From Pseudomonadota bacterium (GTDB lineage: Bacteria; Pseudomonadota; Gammaproteobacteria; Burkholderiales; Rhodocyclaceae): DNA of 64,000 nt. This document shows positions 29,107 to 39,063 of the stretch, piece by piece; positions within the stretch are counted from its first letter, which is position 1, and the number at the start of each line of letters is the position of its first letter. Made by a program: the position numbers and the translations under genes. The stretch lies in contig JAFEFM010000495.1 of NCBI GenBank assembly GCA_018240585.1, forward strand, positions 1-64,000, read 5' to 3'. The notes beneath the pieces were generated by a model. It saw only the letters and a list, made by a program, of their open reading frames with translations, searched no databases and was not told the DNA's origin.

Positions 29107-30156
29107 ATGCACCGTTTCGCGATCTCGAAGAAGTTTGCCCTTGCATCCGTTTGCTCCGTCCTGTTCAGCCTTCAGGCGCAGGCAGCCGACATCACTGGCG
29201 CTGGCGCGTCCTTCCCGGCACCGATTTATGCAAAGTGGGCTGATGCGTATCAGAAGGCTACTGGCAAGAAGGTGAACTACCAGTCCATCGGCTCGAGTGG
29301 GGGTATTCGCCAGATCACTGCAAAGACGGTCGATTTCGGTGCATCCGACATGCCACTCAAGCCGGAGGAACTCAGCAAGGCCGGGCTGCAGCAGTTTCCG
29401 ACGGTGATCGGCGGCGTTGTGCCCGTAGTGAATTTGCCAGGCATCAAGGCTGGCGAACTCAAGCTCACGGGGCCGGTGCTCGCCGAGATCTATCAGGGCA
29501 AGATTGCGAAGTGGAACGACAAGGCGATTGCCGACCTGAACCCTGGCTTGTCGCTCCCCGATCAGCCGATCGGCGTTGTGCGCCGCGCCGATGGTTCCGG
29601 CACCACGTTCGTGTTCACGAACTACCTTTCGAAGGTGTCGGCCGAGTGGAAGGAAAAGATCGGCGAAGGCGCGGCGGTGCAATGGCCGGTCGGGCTTGGC
29701 GGCAAGGGGAATGAAGGGGTGTCCGCCTTCGTTCAGCGCCTGCCCGGTGCGATCGGCTATGTGGAATATGCCTATGCCAAGCAGAACAAGCTGGCGCATG
29801 CGCTGCTGCAGAACAAGGATGGCCAATTCGTCGCCCCGAGCGACGACGCTTTCGCAGCGGCATCCGCCGGTGCCGACTGGAGCAAGTCCGCCTTCTACGA
29901 GATTCTGACGAACCAGTCGGGCAAGGCGTCCTGGCCGATCACCAGCGCCACTTTCATTCTCATGCATCAGGTCCAGGACAAGCCTGAGCAGGGTGCGAAC
30001 GTGCTCAAGTTCTTCGATTGGGCTTATGCCAATGGCGACAAGATGGCGGAGGAGCTTGACTATGTGCCGCTGCCTGACGCCACGGTGAAGCTCATCGAAT
30101 CGTCCTGGGCTCATATCAAGGATTCTTCGGGCAAGGCTGTTCGTACCGGCAAATAA
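29107..30156 (+). CDS. pstS: Phosphate ABC transporter, periplasmic binding protein
   Basis: PstS captures inorganic phosphate in the periplasm. The 349-residue precursor has a signal peptide cleaved after SLQAQA (residue 26). The mature start [33 protein letters not shown] and FGASDMPL form the phosphate site, with [19 protein letters not shown] in the second lobe. It heads pstSCAB, which here follows glmM. Confidence 0.97.
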   Translation: MHRFAISKKFALASVCSVLFSLQAQAADITGAGASFPAPIYAKWADAYQKATGKKVNYQSIGSSGGIRQITAKTVDFGASDMPLKPEELSKAGLQQFPTVIGGVVPVVNLPGIKAGELKLTGPVLAEIYQGKIAKWNDKAIADLNPGLSLPDQPIGVVRRADGSGTTFVFTNYLSKVSAEWKEKIGEGAAVQWPVGLGGKGNEGVSAFVQRLPGAIGYVEYAYAKQNKLAHALLQNKDGQFVAPSDDAFAAASAGADWSKSAFYEILTNQSGKASWPITSATFILMHQVQDKPEQGANVLKFFDWAYANGDKMAEELDYVPLPDATVKLIESSWAHIKDSSGKAVRTGK

Positions 30157-30165
30157 GGTCTTGCT

Positions 30166-31224
30166 GTGGCTCAGCCAAATCAGCAGCCGGGGGCCTTCGA
30201 GGCTCCCGGCAACCCTCTTTACACGGGTGGCGGCAGTGAAGCCGTGCTGTCGGGTGTGACAATGGGACAGAACCAATTCACGGTGTCGCGGTTCAAGCGG
30301 TTCAGCGATGTGCTCTTCGCTGGCACTGCGCGATCGTTCGCCGTGCTGACGCTGATCCTGCTCGCCGGCATCATCATCGCGCTGACCTACGCGTCATGGC
30401 CGAGCGTGCAGGCCTTCGGCATCGGTTTCCTGTTTTCGACGGACTGGAACCCGCCGATGGAGAAGTTCGGCGCGCTCATCCCGATCTATGGAACCGTCGT
30501 TACTTCGATCATCGCGCTGCTCATTGCCGTTCCGATCAGTTTCGGCATCGCCTTGTTTCTGACCGAATTGTCGCCGGCCTGGCTGCGTCGTCCTCTGGGT
30601 ACCGCAATCGAGCTGCTTGCTGCCATTCCGAGCATCGTGTACGGGATGTGGGGCCTGCTCGTCTTTGCCCCGATCTTCGCAACGTACGTGCAGCCCGCAT
30701 TGCAGGCCACGCTGGGCAAGTTGCCTCTCATCGGCTTGCTTTTCGAAGGGGCGCCTCTTGGCATCGGCTTGCTGGCGGCGGGCATCATCCTGGCGGTCAT
30801 GATCATTCCGTACATCGCATCCGTGATGCGTGACGTTTTTGAAGTGACGCCACCGATGCTCAAGGAGTCGGCGTACGGGGTCGGCTGTACGACGTGGGAA
30901 GTGATGTGGAACGTCGTGCTTCCCTACACGCGGACGGGCGTGATCGGTGGGGTGATGCTGGGTCTCGGGCGAGCGCTCGGCGAAACGATGGCGGTGACCT
31001 TCGTCATCGGCAACACCAACTTCCTCAGTTCAGTCTCGCTCTTCGCTCCGGGCAACAGCATCACGTCCGCTCTGGCCAACGAGTTCGCTGAAGCGGACCC
31101 TGGCCTGCACACTTCGTCGCTGATGGAGCTCGGCTTGATCCTGTTCGTGATCACGCTCGCTGTTCTCGTCGTGTCGAAACTCCTGTTGCTTCGGCTCGCC
31201 AAGGGCGAAGGTACGCGGAGCTGA
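30166..31224 (+). CDS. pstC: Phosphate ABC transporter permease PstC
   Basis: PstC is one half of the membrane channel. The 352-residue protein has about six transmembrane segments, with the first near residues 58-80 and the permease EAA-type loop around [20 protein letters not shown]. The GTG start has AAGG eight bases upstream. This gives an N-terminal cytoplasmic extension of some 45 residues, rich in Gly/Pro/Gln, before the family core; an alternative ATG at 30262 would remove 32 of them. It is nine bases after pstS. Confidence 0.95.
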   Translation: MAQPNQQPGAFEAPGNPLYTGGGSEAVLSGVTMGQNQFTVSRFKRFSDVLFAGTARSFAVLTLILLAGIIIALTYASWPSVQAFGIGFLFSTDWNPPMEKFGALIPIYGTVVTSIIALLIAVPISFGIALFLTELSPAWLRRPLGTAIELLAAIPSIVYGMWGLLVFAPIFATYVQPALQATLGKLPLIGLLFEGAPLGIGLLAAGIILAVMIIPYIASVMRDVFEVTPPMLKESAYGVGCTTWEVMWNVVLPYTRTGVIGGVMLGLGRALGETMAVTFVIGNTNFLSSVSLFAPGNSITSALANEFAEADPGLHTSSLMELGLILFVITLAVLVVSKLLLLRLAKGEGTRS

Positions 31225-31236
31225 GAGGGGCGAATC

Positions 31237-32079
31237 ATGAATCTGCTCACCAAACGCAAATTGACCAACAAGGTCGCGCTGACGCTGTCGTTGTCGGCAA
31301 TGCTGTTCGGCCTCTTCTGGCTTGCCTGGATCCTGTGGACCGTCTTCGAACTGGGTGTTTCGGGGTTGTCGATCAGTCTTCTCACCCAGATGACGCCGCC
31401 GCCTGGCGACGAGGTGGGCGGCCTGTCGAATGCGATCGTCGGTAGCCTGATCCTGGTCGCCTTGGCGACCCTGATCGGCACGCCAGTTGGTATCCTTGCG
31501 GGGATCTACCTTGCAGAATATGGAAGGTTCTCCATTCTCGGCAAACTGACTCGGTTCATCAACGATTTGCTCCTTTCGGCCCCTTCGATCGTCATCGGGC
31601 TGTTCGTCTATGCCGCGGTGGTGGCGCAGACCGGCAAGTTCTCGGCGTGGTCTGGCGTCATCGCCCTTGCACTGATCGTCCTGCCCGTTGTGGTGAGGAC
31701 TACCGAGAACATGTTGCAACTGATTCCGAATACCCTTCGTGAGGCGGCGTTCGCACTCGGTGCGCCCAAGAGCGTCGTCATTTCCAAGGTGACGCTCCGG
31801 GCCGCCCGCTCCGGGGTGGTCACCGGGGTGCTGCTGGCCGTCGCGCGCATCGCCGGCGAGACCGCCCCGCTGCTTTTCACCGCGCTGTCCAACCAGTTCT
31901 GGTCGCTCGACATGAACGAGCCGATGGCGAACCTACCGGTGACAATCTTCAAGTTTGCAATGAGCCCGTTCAACAACTGGCAGCAGCTTGCATGGGCAGG
32001 TGTTTTCCTGATCACGCTCGGCGTGCTCGCCCTGAACGTCGTCGCCCGCGTCTTCCTCCGGGCTGAAAAGATCAACTGA
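31237..32079 (+). CDS. pstA: Phosphate ABC transporter permease PstA
   Basis: PstA is the second half of the phosphate channel. The 280-residue protein has six hydrophobic segments, [19 protein letters not shown], and the ATPase-contacting EAA loop in [20 protein letters not shown]. The C-terminal [20 protein letters not shown] is typical of PstA. An AGAGGGG ribosome site precedes the ATG. Confidence 0.96.
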   Translation: MNLLTKRKLTNKVALTLSLSAMLFGLFWLAWILWTVFELGVSGLSISLLTQMTPPPGDEVGGLSNAIVGSLILVALATLIGTPVGILAGIYLAEYGRFSILGKLTRFINDLLLSAPSIVIGLFVYAAVVAQTGKFSAWSGVIALALIVLPVVVRTTENMLQLIPNTLREAAFALGAPKSVVISKVTLRAARSGVVTGVLLAVARIAGETAPLLFTALSNQFWSLDMNEPMANLPVTIFKFAMSPFNNWQQLAWAGVFLITLGVLALNVVARVFLRAEKIN

Positions 32080-32125
32080 TGAGTAAGGATCGCGCTCCGC
32101 TTCGTGGACGCGATCCGGAGTGAAT

Positions 32126-32890
32126 ATGGAAATCACTGACGCGCAGATCGAATTCAAGGATTTCAATTTCTATTACGGCAAGTTCCATGCGCTGAAGAAC
32201 GTCAATTTCAAGATGGCTCGGCACAAGGTGACGGCTTTCATCGGCCCCTCGGGTTGCGGGAAGTCGACCTTGCTGCGGACCATCAACCGCATGTACGACC
32301 TGTATCCGGAGCAGCGTGCCGAAGGGCAGTTGCTGTTCGACGGCCGCAACCTGCTGGACCCCGGCGTGGACGTGAGCGTGCTGCGCGCGAAGATCGGTAT
32401 GGTGTTTCAGAAGCCGACGCCATTTCCGATGTCGATCTACGAGAACATTGCCTTCGGCGTGCGGTTGCACGAGAAGCTGTCCGTGAGCCAGATGGACGAG
32501 CGGGTCGAATGGGCGCTGCGCAAGGCGGCGTTGTGGGATGAGGTGAAGAACAAGCTCAGTCAGAGCGGTATGAGCCTGTCCGGTGGGCAGCAGCAGCGCC
32601 TGTGCATCGCGCGAGGCATTGCGGTGAAGCCGGAGGTGATTCTTCTCGACGAGCCGACTTCGGCGCTGGATCCGATCTCCACCTCCCGTATCGAGGAGCT
32701 GGTCGACGAACTCAAGAAGGAGTTCACGATCGTCATCGTGACTCACAACATGCAGCAGGCCGCTCGCATCTCGGACTACACCGCCTACATGTATCTGGGC
32801 GAGATGGTGGAGTTCGGCCTTACCGACGAGCTCTTCCTCAAACCGAAGAAGAAGGCGACCGAGGATTACATCACTGGCCGCTTCGGTTGA
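32126..32890 (+). CDS. pstB: Phosphate ABC transporter ATP-binding protein PstB
   Basis: PstB powers phosphate import. The 254-residue protein has Walker [13 protein letters not shown]-loop [20 protein letters not shown], signature LSGGQQQR, Walker [13 protein letters not shown] and the switch histidine in [12 protein letters not shown]. The ATG at 32126 is chosen because GGAG sits five bases before it; the in-frame GTG two codons upstream overlaps that site. No phoU follows, unlike E. coli. Confidence 0.97.
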   Translation: MEITDAQIEFKDFNFYYGKFHALKNVNFKMARHKVTAFIGPSGCGKSTLLRTINRMYDLYPEQRAEGQLLFDGRNLLDPGVDVSVLRAKIGMVFQKPTPFPMSIYENIAFGVRLHEKLSVSQMDERVEWALRKAALWDEVKNKLSQSGMSLSGGQQQRLCIARGIAVKPEVILLDEPTSALDPISTSRIEELVDELKKEFTIVIVTHNMQQAARISDYTAYMYLGEMVEFGLTDELFLKPKKKATEDYITGRFG

Positions 32891-33049
32891 AAGGTTGGGC
32901 CAGTCCGGCTCGATCCTGCGCCGGGCCCTGCAGGGAAGAAGGTCCGCTTGCGTTGTCACGGCGAGCCGTCACGATAGCGATCGCCCGTCCGACCGCCCGC
33001 AATTCCGGCATCTCGTCCGCCTTGTCCGAGGGCGGTCGAGTCGTGCGAA

Positions 33050-33078
33050 TTGCGAGGGGCGCTACGAGCCCCTATAAT
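33050..33078 (+). promoter_or_regulatory. Sigma70-type promoter of tpiA-secG
   Basis: TTGCGA (33050-33055), a 17-base spacer and a consensus TATAAT (33073-33078). Predicted start near 33085, 28 bases before the tpiA GTG. The rest of the 222-base pstB-tpiA gap shows nothing further. Confidence 0.8.
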
Positions 33079-33112
33079 TCCGCGGGTTAACGCTCAGGGC
33101 TCGGACGCTTTC

Positions 33113-33847
33113 GTGGACAAACTGGTTGCCGGAAACTGGAAGATGAACGGCGGGCTGGCGTCAAATCGCCTGCTGCTGGATGCATTCGTGCCTGTTTCCG
33201 GTGTCGAGATGCTGGTCTGCGTGCCGTACCCGTATCTTGCACAGGCCCAGCAGCGCGCTCCTTCCATCGCCTTGGGGGCCCAGGACGTGAGTGAGTTCCC
33301 TGCAGGCGCATACACCGGCGAAGTCAGCGCCGGAATGCTGCAGGATTTCAACTGCCGCTACGTCATTGTCGGGCACTCGGAGAGGCGGGCGCTGTTTCAT
33401 GAAGACAGCGCGACCGTGGGGCGCAAGGCAGCGGCGGCGATTACGGCTGGTTTGACGCCGATCGTCTGCGTTGGCGAGACGCTCGCCGAGCGTGAGGCGG
33501 GGCAAGTCATGCATGTGCTTGGCGGGCAACTTGCTCCCGTGCTCGATGCGCTGCAACCTGCCGCAATGGCGCGGATCGTCATCGCGTACGAGCCGGTTTG
33601 GGCTATCGGTACTGGCCGTTCGGCCTCCGTCGCACAGGTTGGTGAAGTCCATGGGGAGATTCGAGGCTGGCTTGCTGCTCATGGCGTCGACGTCGGGGTG
33701 CTGCGCATTCTCTACGGTGGGAGCGTGAAGCCGCAAAATGCGTCTGAGCTGTTCAGGCTCGAACATGTCGACGGTGCCCTTGTCGGTGGAGCCTCGCTCG
33801 TCGCAGAAGACTTCATGGCCATCTGTCGCGCGGCGGCTCGCGCCTGA
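33113..33847 (+). CDS. tpiA: Triosephosphate isomerase
   Basis: TpiA interconverts dihydroxyacetone phosphate and glyceraldehyde-3-phosphate. The 244-residue protein has the catalytic lysine in GNWKMNG (residue 10), the catalytic histidine in VGHSERR, the catalytic glutamate in AYEPVWAIGTG, and the phosphate-binding LYGGSVKP. The GTG start directly precedes the family N-terminus; a longer frame reaching back to 33050 would begin upstream of the promoter's -10. It is followed by secG after 33 bases. Confidence 0.97.
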   Translation: MDKLVAGNWKMNGGLASNRLLLDAFVPVSGVEMLVCVPYPYLAQAQQRAPSIALGAQDVSEFPAGAYTGEVSAGMLQDFNCRYVIVGHSERRALFHEDSATVGRKAAAAITAGLTPIVCVGETLAEREAGQVMHVLGGQLAPVLDALQPAAMARIVIAYEPVWAIGTGRSASVAQVGEVHGEIRGWLAAHGVDVGVLRILYGGSVKPQNASELFRLEHVDGALVGGASLVAEDFMAICRAAARA

Positions 33848-33880
33848 ATGGATCTACCTCTTTTTCTCTGAAGGTTGGCA

Positions 33881-34240
33881 ATGACAAATCTCGCTTTTTC
33901 GATCGTTCTAACGGTGCACATCCTCGTCGGCCTTGGTGTGATCGGTCTGGTTCTGGTTCAGCACGGCAAGGGTGCCGACATGGGCGCAGCGTTTGGGAGT
34001 GGTGCGTCGGGAAGCTTGTTCGGTTCTTCGGGTTCTGCGAACTTCTTGAGTCGTACCACTGCCGTGCTCGCGACCGTTTTCTTTCTCACCAGCCTCGGCC
34101 TGAGCTATCTCGCCAGCAACCGCACGGCCGCGCCTGCCAGCGTCATGCACGCCGTCCCGGCGCAGCCCGCGCAGGACTCGGTTCCGGCCGTGCCGGTGCA
34201 GCCTGCCGATGACTCGAAAGCGCAGGCGATCCCCAAGTAA
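33881..34240 (+). CDS. secG: Protein translocase subunit SecG
   Basis: SecG assists the SecYEG channel. The 119-residue protein has two transmembrane helices (about 3-23 and 50-72) with the family loop VLVQHGKGADMGAAFGSGAS between them. A Pro/Ala/Gln-rich tail from about 80 contains two similar PAQPAQDS/PVQPADDS units. The ATG at 33881 has AAGG six bases upstream. Order tpiA-secG-tRNA-Leu-nuo is common in betaproteobacteria. Confidence 0.95.
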   Translation: MTNLAFSIVLTVHILVGLGVIGLVLVQHGKGADMGAAFGSGASGSLFGSSGSANFLSRTTAVLATVFFLTSLGLSYLASNRTAAPASVMHAVPAQPAQDSVPAVPVQPADDSKAQAIPK

Positions 34241-34256
34241 GCGGGCAGGCGGGGTG

Positions 34257-34285
34257 TTGGCGCACCGCGCAAATCGTCGTATAAT
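34257..34285 (+). promoter_or_regulatory. Sigma70-type promoter of tRNA-Leu
   Basis: TTGGCG (34257-34262), a 17-base spacer and TATAAT (34280-34285). The tRNA 5' end is 24 bases downstream of the -10. Confidence 0.8.
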
Positions 34286-34309
34286 TCACACGCTTAAACG
34301 AACGTTGAA

Positions 34310-34394
34310 GCCGACGTGGTGAAATTGGTAGACACGCTATCTTGAGGGGGTAGTGGCGAAAGCCGTGTGAGTTCGAGTCTCACCGTCGGCACCA
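34310..34394 (+). tRNA. tRNA-Leu (GAG)
   Basis: An 85-base class II tRNA with encoded CCA. The acceptor stem is GCCGACG/CGTCGGC with discriminator A. The anticodon loop TTGAGGG gives GAG. The long variable arm typical of leucine tRNAs (GTGGCGAAAGCC region) is present. It lies between secG and nuoA, as leuU follows secG in E. coli. Confidence 0.97.
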
Positions 34395-34406
34395 GATTAC
34401 GGATGG

Positions 34407-34427
34407 CGCCCGCGCAAGCGGGCGTTT
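34407..34427 (+). terminator. Weak terminator-like hairpin after tRNA-Leu
   Basis: CGCCCGC tetraloop 'GCAA'-type hairpin: stem CGCCCGC (34407-34413, read as CGCCCGC) with GCGGGCG (34418-34424) over loop GCAA, then only TTT. Partial readthrough into nuoA is possible. A weak alternative nuo promoter is TTTCCA (34425) with AATAAT (34449). Confidence 0.45.
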
Positions 34428-34492
34428 CCATGCAGCGCAAAGCAAAAAAATAATGCGACGTAAAGTCGCTAATCATTGGGGGTCAATGAGCC

Positions 34493-34867
34493 ATGCTGGA
34501 AAACTATTTTCCTGTTTTGATGTTCATTCTCGTTGGTCTCGGCGTAGGCGTTGTCCCGGTCCTCCTTGGCCGTATTCTTGCCCCCTACCGGCCTGATAGC
34601 GAAAAGAACTCACCGTACGAGTGCGGTTTCGAGGCGTTTGAAGACGCCCGGATGAAGTTCGACGTTCGTTATTACCTCATCGCAATTCTGTTCATTCTCT
34701 TCGATCTTGAAATCGCCTTCCTCTTTCCGTGGGCGACGGTGTTTCAGGAATTCATTGCGGCCGGTCAACATGCAATGTTCGTCTTCGGCTCGGTTTTGGT
34801 CTTTTTGACCATTCTGGTTATCGGCTACATCGTCGAGTGGAAAAACGGCGCGCTCGACTGGGAGTAA
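34493..34867 (+). CDS. nuoA: NADH-quinone oxidoreductase subunit A
   Basis: NuoA is a small membrane subunit at the interface of the two arms of complex I. The 124-residue protein has three transmembrane helices (about 7-29, 65-87, 93-115) and the conserved loop [20 protein letters not shown]. The ribosome site is a run of five G upstream of the ATG. First gene of the nuo operon, 98 bases after tRNA-Leu. Confidence 0.98.
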   Translation: MLENYFPVLMFILVGLGVGVVPVLLGRILAPYRPDSEKNSPYECGFEAFEDARMKFDVRYYLIAILFILFDLEIAFLFPWATVFQEFIAAGQHAMFVFGSVLVFLTILVIGYIVEWKNGALDWE

Positions 34868-34870
34868 CGC

Positions 34871-35347
34871 ATGAGCATTGAGGGCGTCTTTCGCGAGGGG
34901 TTCGTCACTACCTCTCTGGATGCGGTCATCAACTGGACGCGTACGGGTTCGCTTTGGCCGATGACTTTTGGTCTCGCGTGTTGCGCGGTAGAAATGATCC
35001 ACGCGGGCTGTTCGCGGTATGACCTTGACCGGTTCGGCGTCGTCTTTCGGCCGAGTCCTCGTCAATCGGATCTCATGATCGTTGCGGGCACCCTCTGTAA
35101 CAAGATGGCTCCTGCGCTGCGCAAGGTTTACGACCAGATGTCGGAGCCACGGTGGGTGATCTCAATGGGGTCGTGTGCGAACGGCGGAGGTTACTACCAC
35201 TACTCCTATTCCGTGGTGCGCGGTTGCGATCGTATCGTTCCGGTCGATGTCTATGTGCCTGGCTGTCCTCCGACCGCTGAGGCCTTGCTGTACGGCATCA
35301 TCCAGTTGCAGAACAAGATCAAGCGCACCAATACGATTGCGCGCTGA
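34871..35347 (+). CDS. nuoB: NADH-quinone oxidoreductase subunit B
   Basis: NuoB carries cluster N2, the last iron-sulphur centre before quinone. The 158-residue protein shows the tandem cysteines in [18 protein letters not shown] and the further ligands in MGSCANGGG and [14 protein letters not shown]. It starts three bases after nuoA. Confidence 0.98.
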   Translation: MSIEGVFREGFVTTSLDAVINWTRTGSLWPMTFGLACCAVEMIHAGCSRYDLDRFGVVFRPSPRQSDLMIVAGTLCNKMAPALRKVYDQMSEPRWVISMGSCANGGGYYHYSYSVVRGCDRIVPVDVYVPGCPPTAEALLYGIIQLQNKIKRTNTIAR

Positions 35348-35362
35348 CAGGTGTCTCCTCAA

Positions 35363-35968
35363 ATGAGTCAAAAGCTTGAACGCCTGATTCAGACTTTGAA
35401 GGATGTGCTCGGTGAGAAGCTCAAATCACTGACGGCAGATCACGGTGAAGTCACGATCGAAGTCGCAGCAAGTGATTATCTGGTTGTCGCGCGTACCTTG
35501 CGCGATCATGCTGATCTTCATTTCGAGCAGTTGATGGATATTTCCGGCGTGGATTTCTCGGCGTACGGAAATGGTGCGTGGGAAGGCCTTAGGTTCGCCT
35601 CTAGCGCGCACCTGCTGTCGGTAAGGCACAACTGGCGCACTCGCCTCAAGGTTTTTGCAGACGACGACGAATTTCCGGTACTCGATTCGGTCGTCGAGAT
35701 CTGGCCAAGTGCCAACTGGTACGAGCGTGAGTCGTTTGATCTGTACGGCATCATGTACGCCGGCCATCCCGATCTGCGCCGGATCCTGACCGATTATGGC
35801 TTCGTCGGACATCCCTTCCGCAAAGACTTTCCGGTTTCGGGTTATGTAGAAATGCGTTACGACCCGGAGCAGGGAAGGGTTGTTTATCAGCCAGTCACGA
35901 TCGAGCCGCGTGAGAATACGCCTCGCATCGTGCGTGAGGATAACTACGGGGACGTCGGCCATGGCTGA
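35363..35968 (+). CDS. nuoC: NADH-quinone oxidoreductase subunit C
   Basis: NuoC is a structural subunit of the peripheral arm. The 201-residue protein has the 30-kDa-subunit signature region [20 protein letters not shown] and [20 protein letters not shown]. It is separate from NuoD, unlike the E. coli NuoCD fusion. The ATG at 35363 is taken; a GTG four codons upstream is possible. Confidence 0.96.
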   Translation: MSQKLERLIQTLKDVLGEKLKSLTADHGEVTIEVAASDYLVVARTLRDHADLHFEQLMDISGVDFSAYGNGAWEGLRFASSAHLLSVRHNWRTRLKVFADDDEFPVLDSVVEIWPSANWYERESFDLYGIMYAGHPDLRRILTDYGFVGHPFRKDFPVSGYVEMRYDPEQGRVVYQPVTIEPRENTPRIVREDNYGDVGHG

Positions 35969-37214
35969 AATCCGTAACTACACCATCAACTTCGGCCCGC
36001 AGCATCCGTCTGCGCACGGTGTGCTGCGCCTCGTTCTCGAACTGGATGGCGAAGTCGTCGAGCGTGCCGATCCTCATATCGGCCTGCTTCACCGGGGAAC
36101 GGAGAAGTTGGCCGAGACACGGACGTGGGTGCAGTCGGTTCCTTACATGGACCGTCTCGACTATGTGTCGATGATGTGCAACGAACATGCGTATTGCATG
36201 GCAATCGAGCGACTGCTCGGTCTCGAAGTGCCGCTGCGTGCGCAATATATTCGTGTGATGTTCGATGAGATCACGCGCATTCTCAATCACCTGCTCAACA
36301 TCGGCACGCACGCGCTGGATATCGGCGCGATGACGATGGTGCTCTATACCTTCCGCGAGCGGGAAGACCTCATGGACGCGTACGAAGCGGTTTCCGGCGC
36401 TCGTATGCATGCGGCCTACTATCGCCCCGGTGGCGTCTATCGTGATCTGCCGGATCGCATGCCGCAGTACGAGGTCAACAAATTCCGCAATGCGAAGATC
36501 GTTTCGGAGCTCAATTCCTCCCGGTCGGGTTCGTTGCTCGACTTCCTCGAGGATTTCACCAACCGGTTCCCGACGTATTGCGATGAATACGAGACGTTGC
36601 TGACCGATAACCGAATCTGGAAGCAGCGTACCGTCGGTATCGGCGTCGTTTCGCCCGAACAGGCACTGGCATGGGGTTTCAGTGGCGCCATGCTGCGCGG
36701 CTCAGGCGTGGCTTGGGATCTGCGCAAGAAGCAGCCGTATGAAGTCTATGATCGTATGGATTTCGATATTCCCGTGGGCAAGAACGGCGATTGCTACGAC
36801 CGTTATCTCTGCCGCATGGAGGAGATGCGTCAATCCAATCGTATCGTGAAGCAGTGCATCGAATGGTTGCGCAAGAACCCGGGTCCGGTGATTACAGACA
36901 ATCACAAAGTCGCGCCGCCCCCGCGGGAGCAGATGAAGTCGAACATGGAAGAGTTGATCCATCACTTCAAGTTGTTCACCGAGGGCATGCATGTGCCGAA
37001 GGGCGAGGTGTACGCGGCTGTCGAGCATCCGAAGGGTGAGTTTGGCGTGTACGCCGTGTCCGATGGGGCGAACAAGCCGTATCGACTCAAGCTTCGTGCG
37101 CCTGGATATGCTCACCTCGCGGCGATGGACGATATCGCACGGGGCCACATGATCGCCGACGTCGTCGCCATTATTGGCACCATGGATGTCGTGTTCGGTG
37201 AAATCGACCGATAG
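35961..37214 (+). CDS. nuoD: NADH-quinone oxidoreductase subunit D
   Basis: NuoD, with NuoB, forms the quinone pocket. The 417-residue protein opens [20 protein letters not shown] and contains [14 protein letters not shown], the 49-kDa-subunit signature, and the tail [18 protein letters not shown]. Its ATG overlaps the end of nuoC by eight bases. Confidence 0.98.
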   Translation: MAEIRNYTINFGPQHPSAHGVLRLVLELDGEVVERADPHIGLLHRGTEKLAETRTWVQSVPYMDRLDYVSMMCNEHAYCMAIERLLGLEVPLRAQYIRVMFDEITRILNHLLNIGTHALDIGAMTMVLYTFREREDLMDAYEAVSGARMHAAYYRPGGVYRDLPDRMPQYEVNKFRNAKIVSELNSSRSGSLLDFLEDFTNRFPTYCDEYETLLTDNRIWKQRTVGIGVVSPEQALAWGFSGAMLRGSGVAWDLRKKQPYEVYDRMDFDIPVGKNGDCYDRYLCRMEEMRQSNRIVKQCIEWLRKNPGPVITDNHKVAPPPREQMKSNMEELIHHFKLFTEGMHVPKGEVYAAVEHPKGEFGVYAVSDGANKPYRLKLRAPGYAHLAAMDDIARGHMIADVVAIIGTMDVVFGEIDR

Positions 37215-37267
37215 GCGAAATCGGAAAAACCTCAGTTTCAGGCGGCAACCCGGAAGACTAAAACGAA

Positions 37268-37747
37268 ATGCTGAGCCAGGAATCGCTGCAACAGATCGAT
37301 CGCGAAGTCGCGAAATATCCGGCGGACCAGAAGCAATCCGCCGTCATGGCCGCCCTGCGTATCGCACAGGTCGAGAAAGGGTGGCTGCGTAAGGACGTGA
37401 TCGAGTTCGTCGCCAGTTATCTCGGCATGCCCGCGATAGCCGCCTACGAAGTCGCGAGTTTCTACAACATGTACGATCTTGAGCCTGTTGGGCGTCACAA
37501 GATCACGGTCTGCACCAACTTGCCATGTGCGTTGTCGGGTGGCGTCCACGCAGCCGACTATGTCAAGCAGAAGCTCGGTATCGATTTCAATGAGACCACG
37601 CCGGACGGCAAGTTCACGCTCAAGGAAGGCGAGTGCATGGGGGCCTGCGGCGATGCTCCGGTGCTGCTGGTGAATAATCACCACATGTGCAGCTGGATGA
37701 CCACGGACAAGATCGACCAACTGCTCGCCGAACTGGACAAGAAATGA
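37268..37747 (+). CDS. nuoE: NADH-quinone oxidoreductase subunit E
   Basis: NuoE holds the [2Fe-2S] cluster N1a in the NADH-oxidising module. The 159-residue thioredoxin-like protein has the four ligand cysteines in CTNLPC and GECMGACG. The helical N-terminus contains [15 protein letters not shown]. The stop overlaps the nuoF start (ATGA). Confidence 0.97.
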   Translation: MLSQESLQQIDREVAKYPADQKQSAVMAALRIAQVEKGWLRKDVIEFVASYLGMPAIAAYEVASFYNMYDLEPVGRHKITVCTNLPCALSGGVHAADYVKQKLGIDFNETTPDGKFTLKEGECMGACGDAPVLLVNNHHMCSWMTTDKIDQLLAELDKK

Positions 37748-39063
37748 GCACGCAAGGAATGATCCTCGCCGGCTGTGACGGCGACCGCACCTGGCGGCTC
37801 CAGGATTACGTCGCACGCGGGGGATACGCGGCGCTGCGCAAGATCCTGAGCGAAAAGGTCACACAGGACGCGATCATCGCGGAGCTGAAGGCTTCGGTGC
37901 TACGCGGCAGGGGAGGCGCTGGTTTCCCGACCGGCCTGAAGTGGAGTTTCATGCCGCGCGCCTTTCCGGGCGATAAGTATCTGGCCTGCAATTCCGACGA
38001 GGGCGAACCGGGGACCTTCAAGGATCGCGACATCCTGCGCTATAACCCGCATTCGGTGATCGAGGGCATGGCGATTGCCGCCTACGCCATGGGCGCAGCG
38101 CGTGGTTATAACTACATCCACGGCGAGATCTTCGAGGTATACAACCGGTTCGAAGCGGCGCTGGACGAAGCCCGCGCCGCCGGCTTCATCGGACAGAACA
38201 TTCTCGGATCCGACTTCTCCTTCGAGCTTTTCGCGCACCACGGGTATGGCGCGTATATCTGTGGCGAAGAGACGGCGCTCCTGGAGTCGATCGAAGGCAA
38301 GAAAGGGCAGCCTCGGTTCAAGCCGCCGTTCCCTGCCAGCTACGGCCTTTACGGAAAGCCGACGACGATCAACAACACCGAGACTTTCGCTTCCGTCCCG
38401 TTCATCATCAACATGGGCGGCGAGGCGTTCCTGAACCTCGGCAAGCCGAACAACGGTGGCATGAAGCTGTTCTCCGTGTCCGGACATGTGAATCGGCCCG
38501 GCAATTACGAGATCCCGTTGGGGACGCCGTTCGCCGAGTTGCTCGAGATGGCGGGCGGCATGCGCGGCGGGCGCAAGATCAAGGCCGTCATTCCCGGCGG
38601 CTCCTCGGCTCCCGTGGTGCCGGGGCAGGTGATGATGGACTGCACGATGGACTATGACTCCATCTCCAAAGCGGGGTCGATGCTGGGGTCGGGCGCGGTC
38701 ATCGTGATGGATGAGACGACATGCATGGTCAAGGCGCTGGAGCGTCTGTCGTACTTCTACTTCGAGGAATCCTGCGGTCAGTGCACCCCGTGTCGGGAAG
38801 GTACGGGATGGCTGTACCGTGTGGTTCACCGCATCGAGAACGGCCTGGGACGGCCCGACGACCTCGACCTGTTGAACTCCGTGACATCGAACATCATGGG
38901 ACGAACCATCTGCGCGCTCGGCGATGCCGCGTCCATGCCGGTGCAGAGCTTCGTCAAGCACTTCGGCTCAGAGTTCGAATATCACATCGAAAACAAGAGA
39001 TGCCTCGTGCCGCCGGAAGTGCAGCACGCCGGAAGTCAAATCTACGTGAGCCCGTCATGCTAG
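37744..39063 (+). CDS. nuoF: NADH-quinone oxidoreductase subunit F
   Basis: NuoF binds NADH and FMN and holds cluster N3. The 439-residue protein shows the FMN/NADH glycine loop [27 protein letters not shown], and the [4Fe-4S] ligands in [11 protein letters not shown] with a fourth cysteine in TICALGDAA. Its ATG overlaps nuoE by four bases. Confidence 0.98.
   Translation: MSTQGMILAGCDGDRTWRLQDYVARGGYAALRKILSEKVTQDAIIAELKASVLRGRGGAGFPTGLKWSFMPRAFPGDKYLACNSDEGEPGTFKDRDILRYNPHSVIEGMAIAAYAMGAARGYNYIHGEIFEVYNRFEAALDEARAAGFIGQNILGSDFSFELFAHHGYGAYICGEETALLESIEGKKGQPRFKPPFPASYGLYGKPTTINNTETFASVPFIINMGGEAFLNLGKPNNGGMKLFSVSGHVNRPGNYEIPLGTPFAELLEMAGGMRGGRKIKAVIPGGSSAPVVPGQVMMDCTMDYDSISKAGSMLGSGAVIVMDETTCMVKALERLSYFYFEESCGQCTPCREGTGWLYRVVHRIENGLGRPDDLDLLNSVTSNIMGRTICALGDAASMPVQSFVKHFGSEFEYHIENKRCLVPPEVQHAGSQIYVSPSC

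Noticed and set aside
32120..32125. GTG start for pstB two codons upstream of the ATG
   Set aside because: The GTG overlaps the GGAG ribosome site, which is well spaced for the ATG at 32126.
34395..34492. Strong dedicated promoter for the nuo operon after tRNA-Leu
   Set aside because: Only a weak TTTCCA/AATAAT pair is present. Readthrough from the tRNA-Leu promoter past a weak hairpin is equally possible, so no firm promoter is called.
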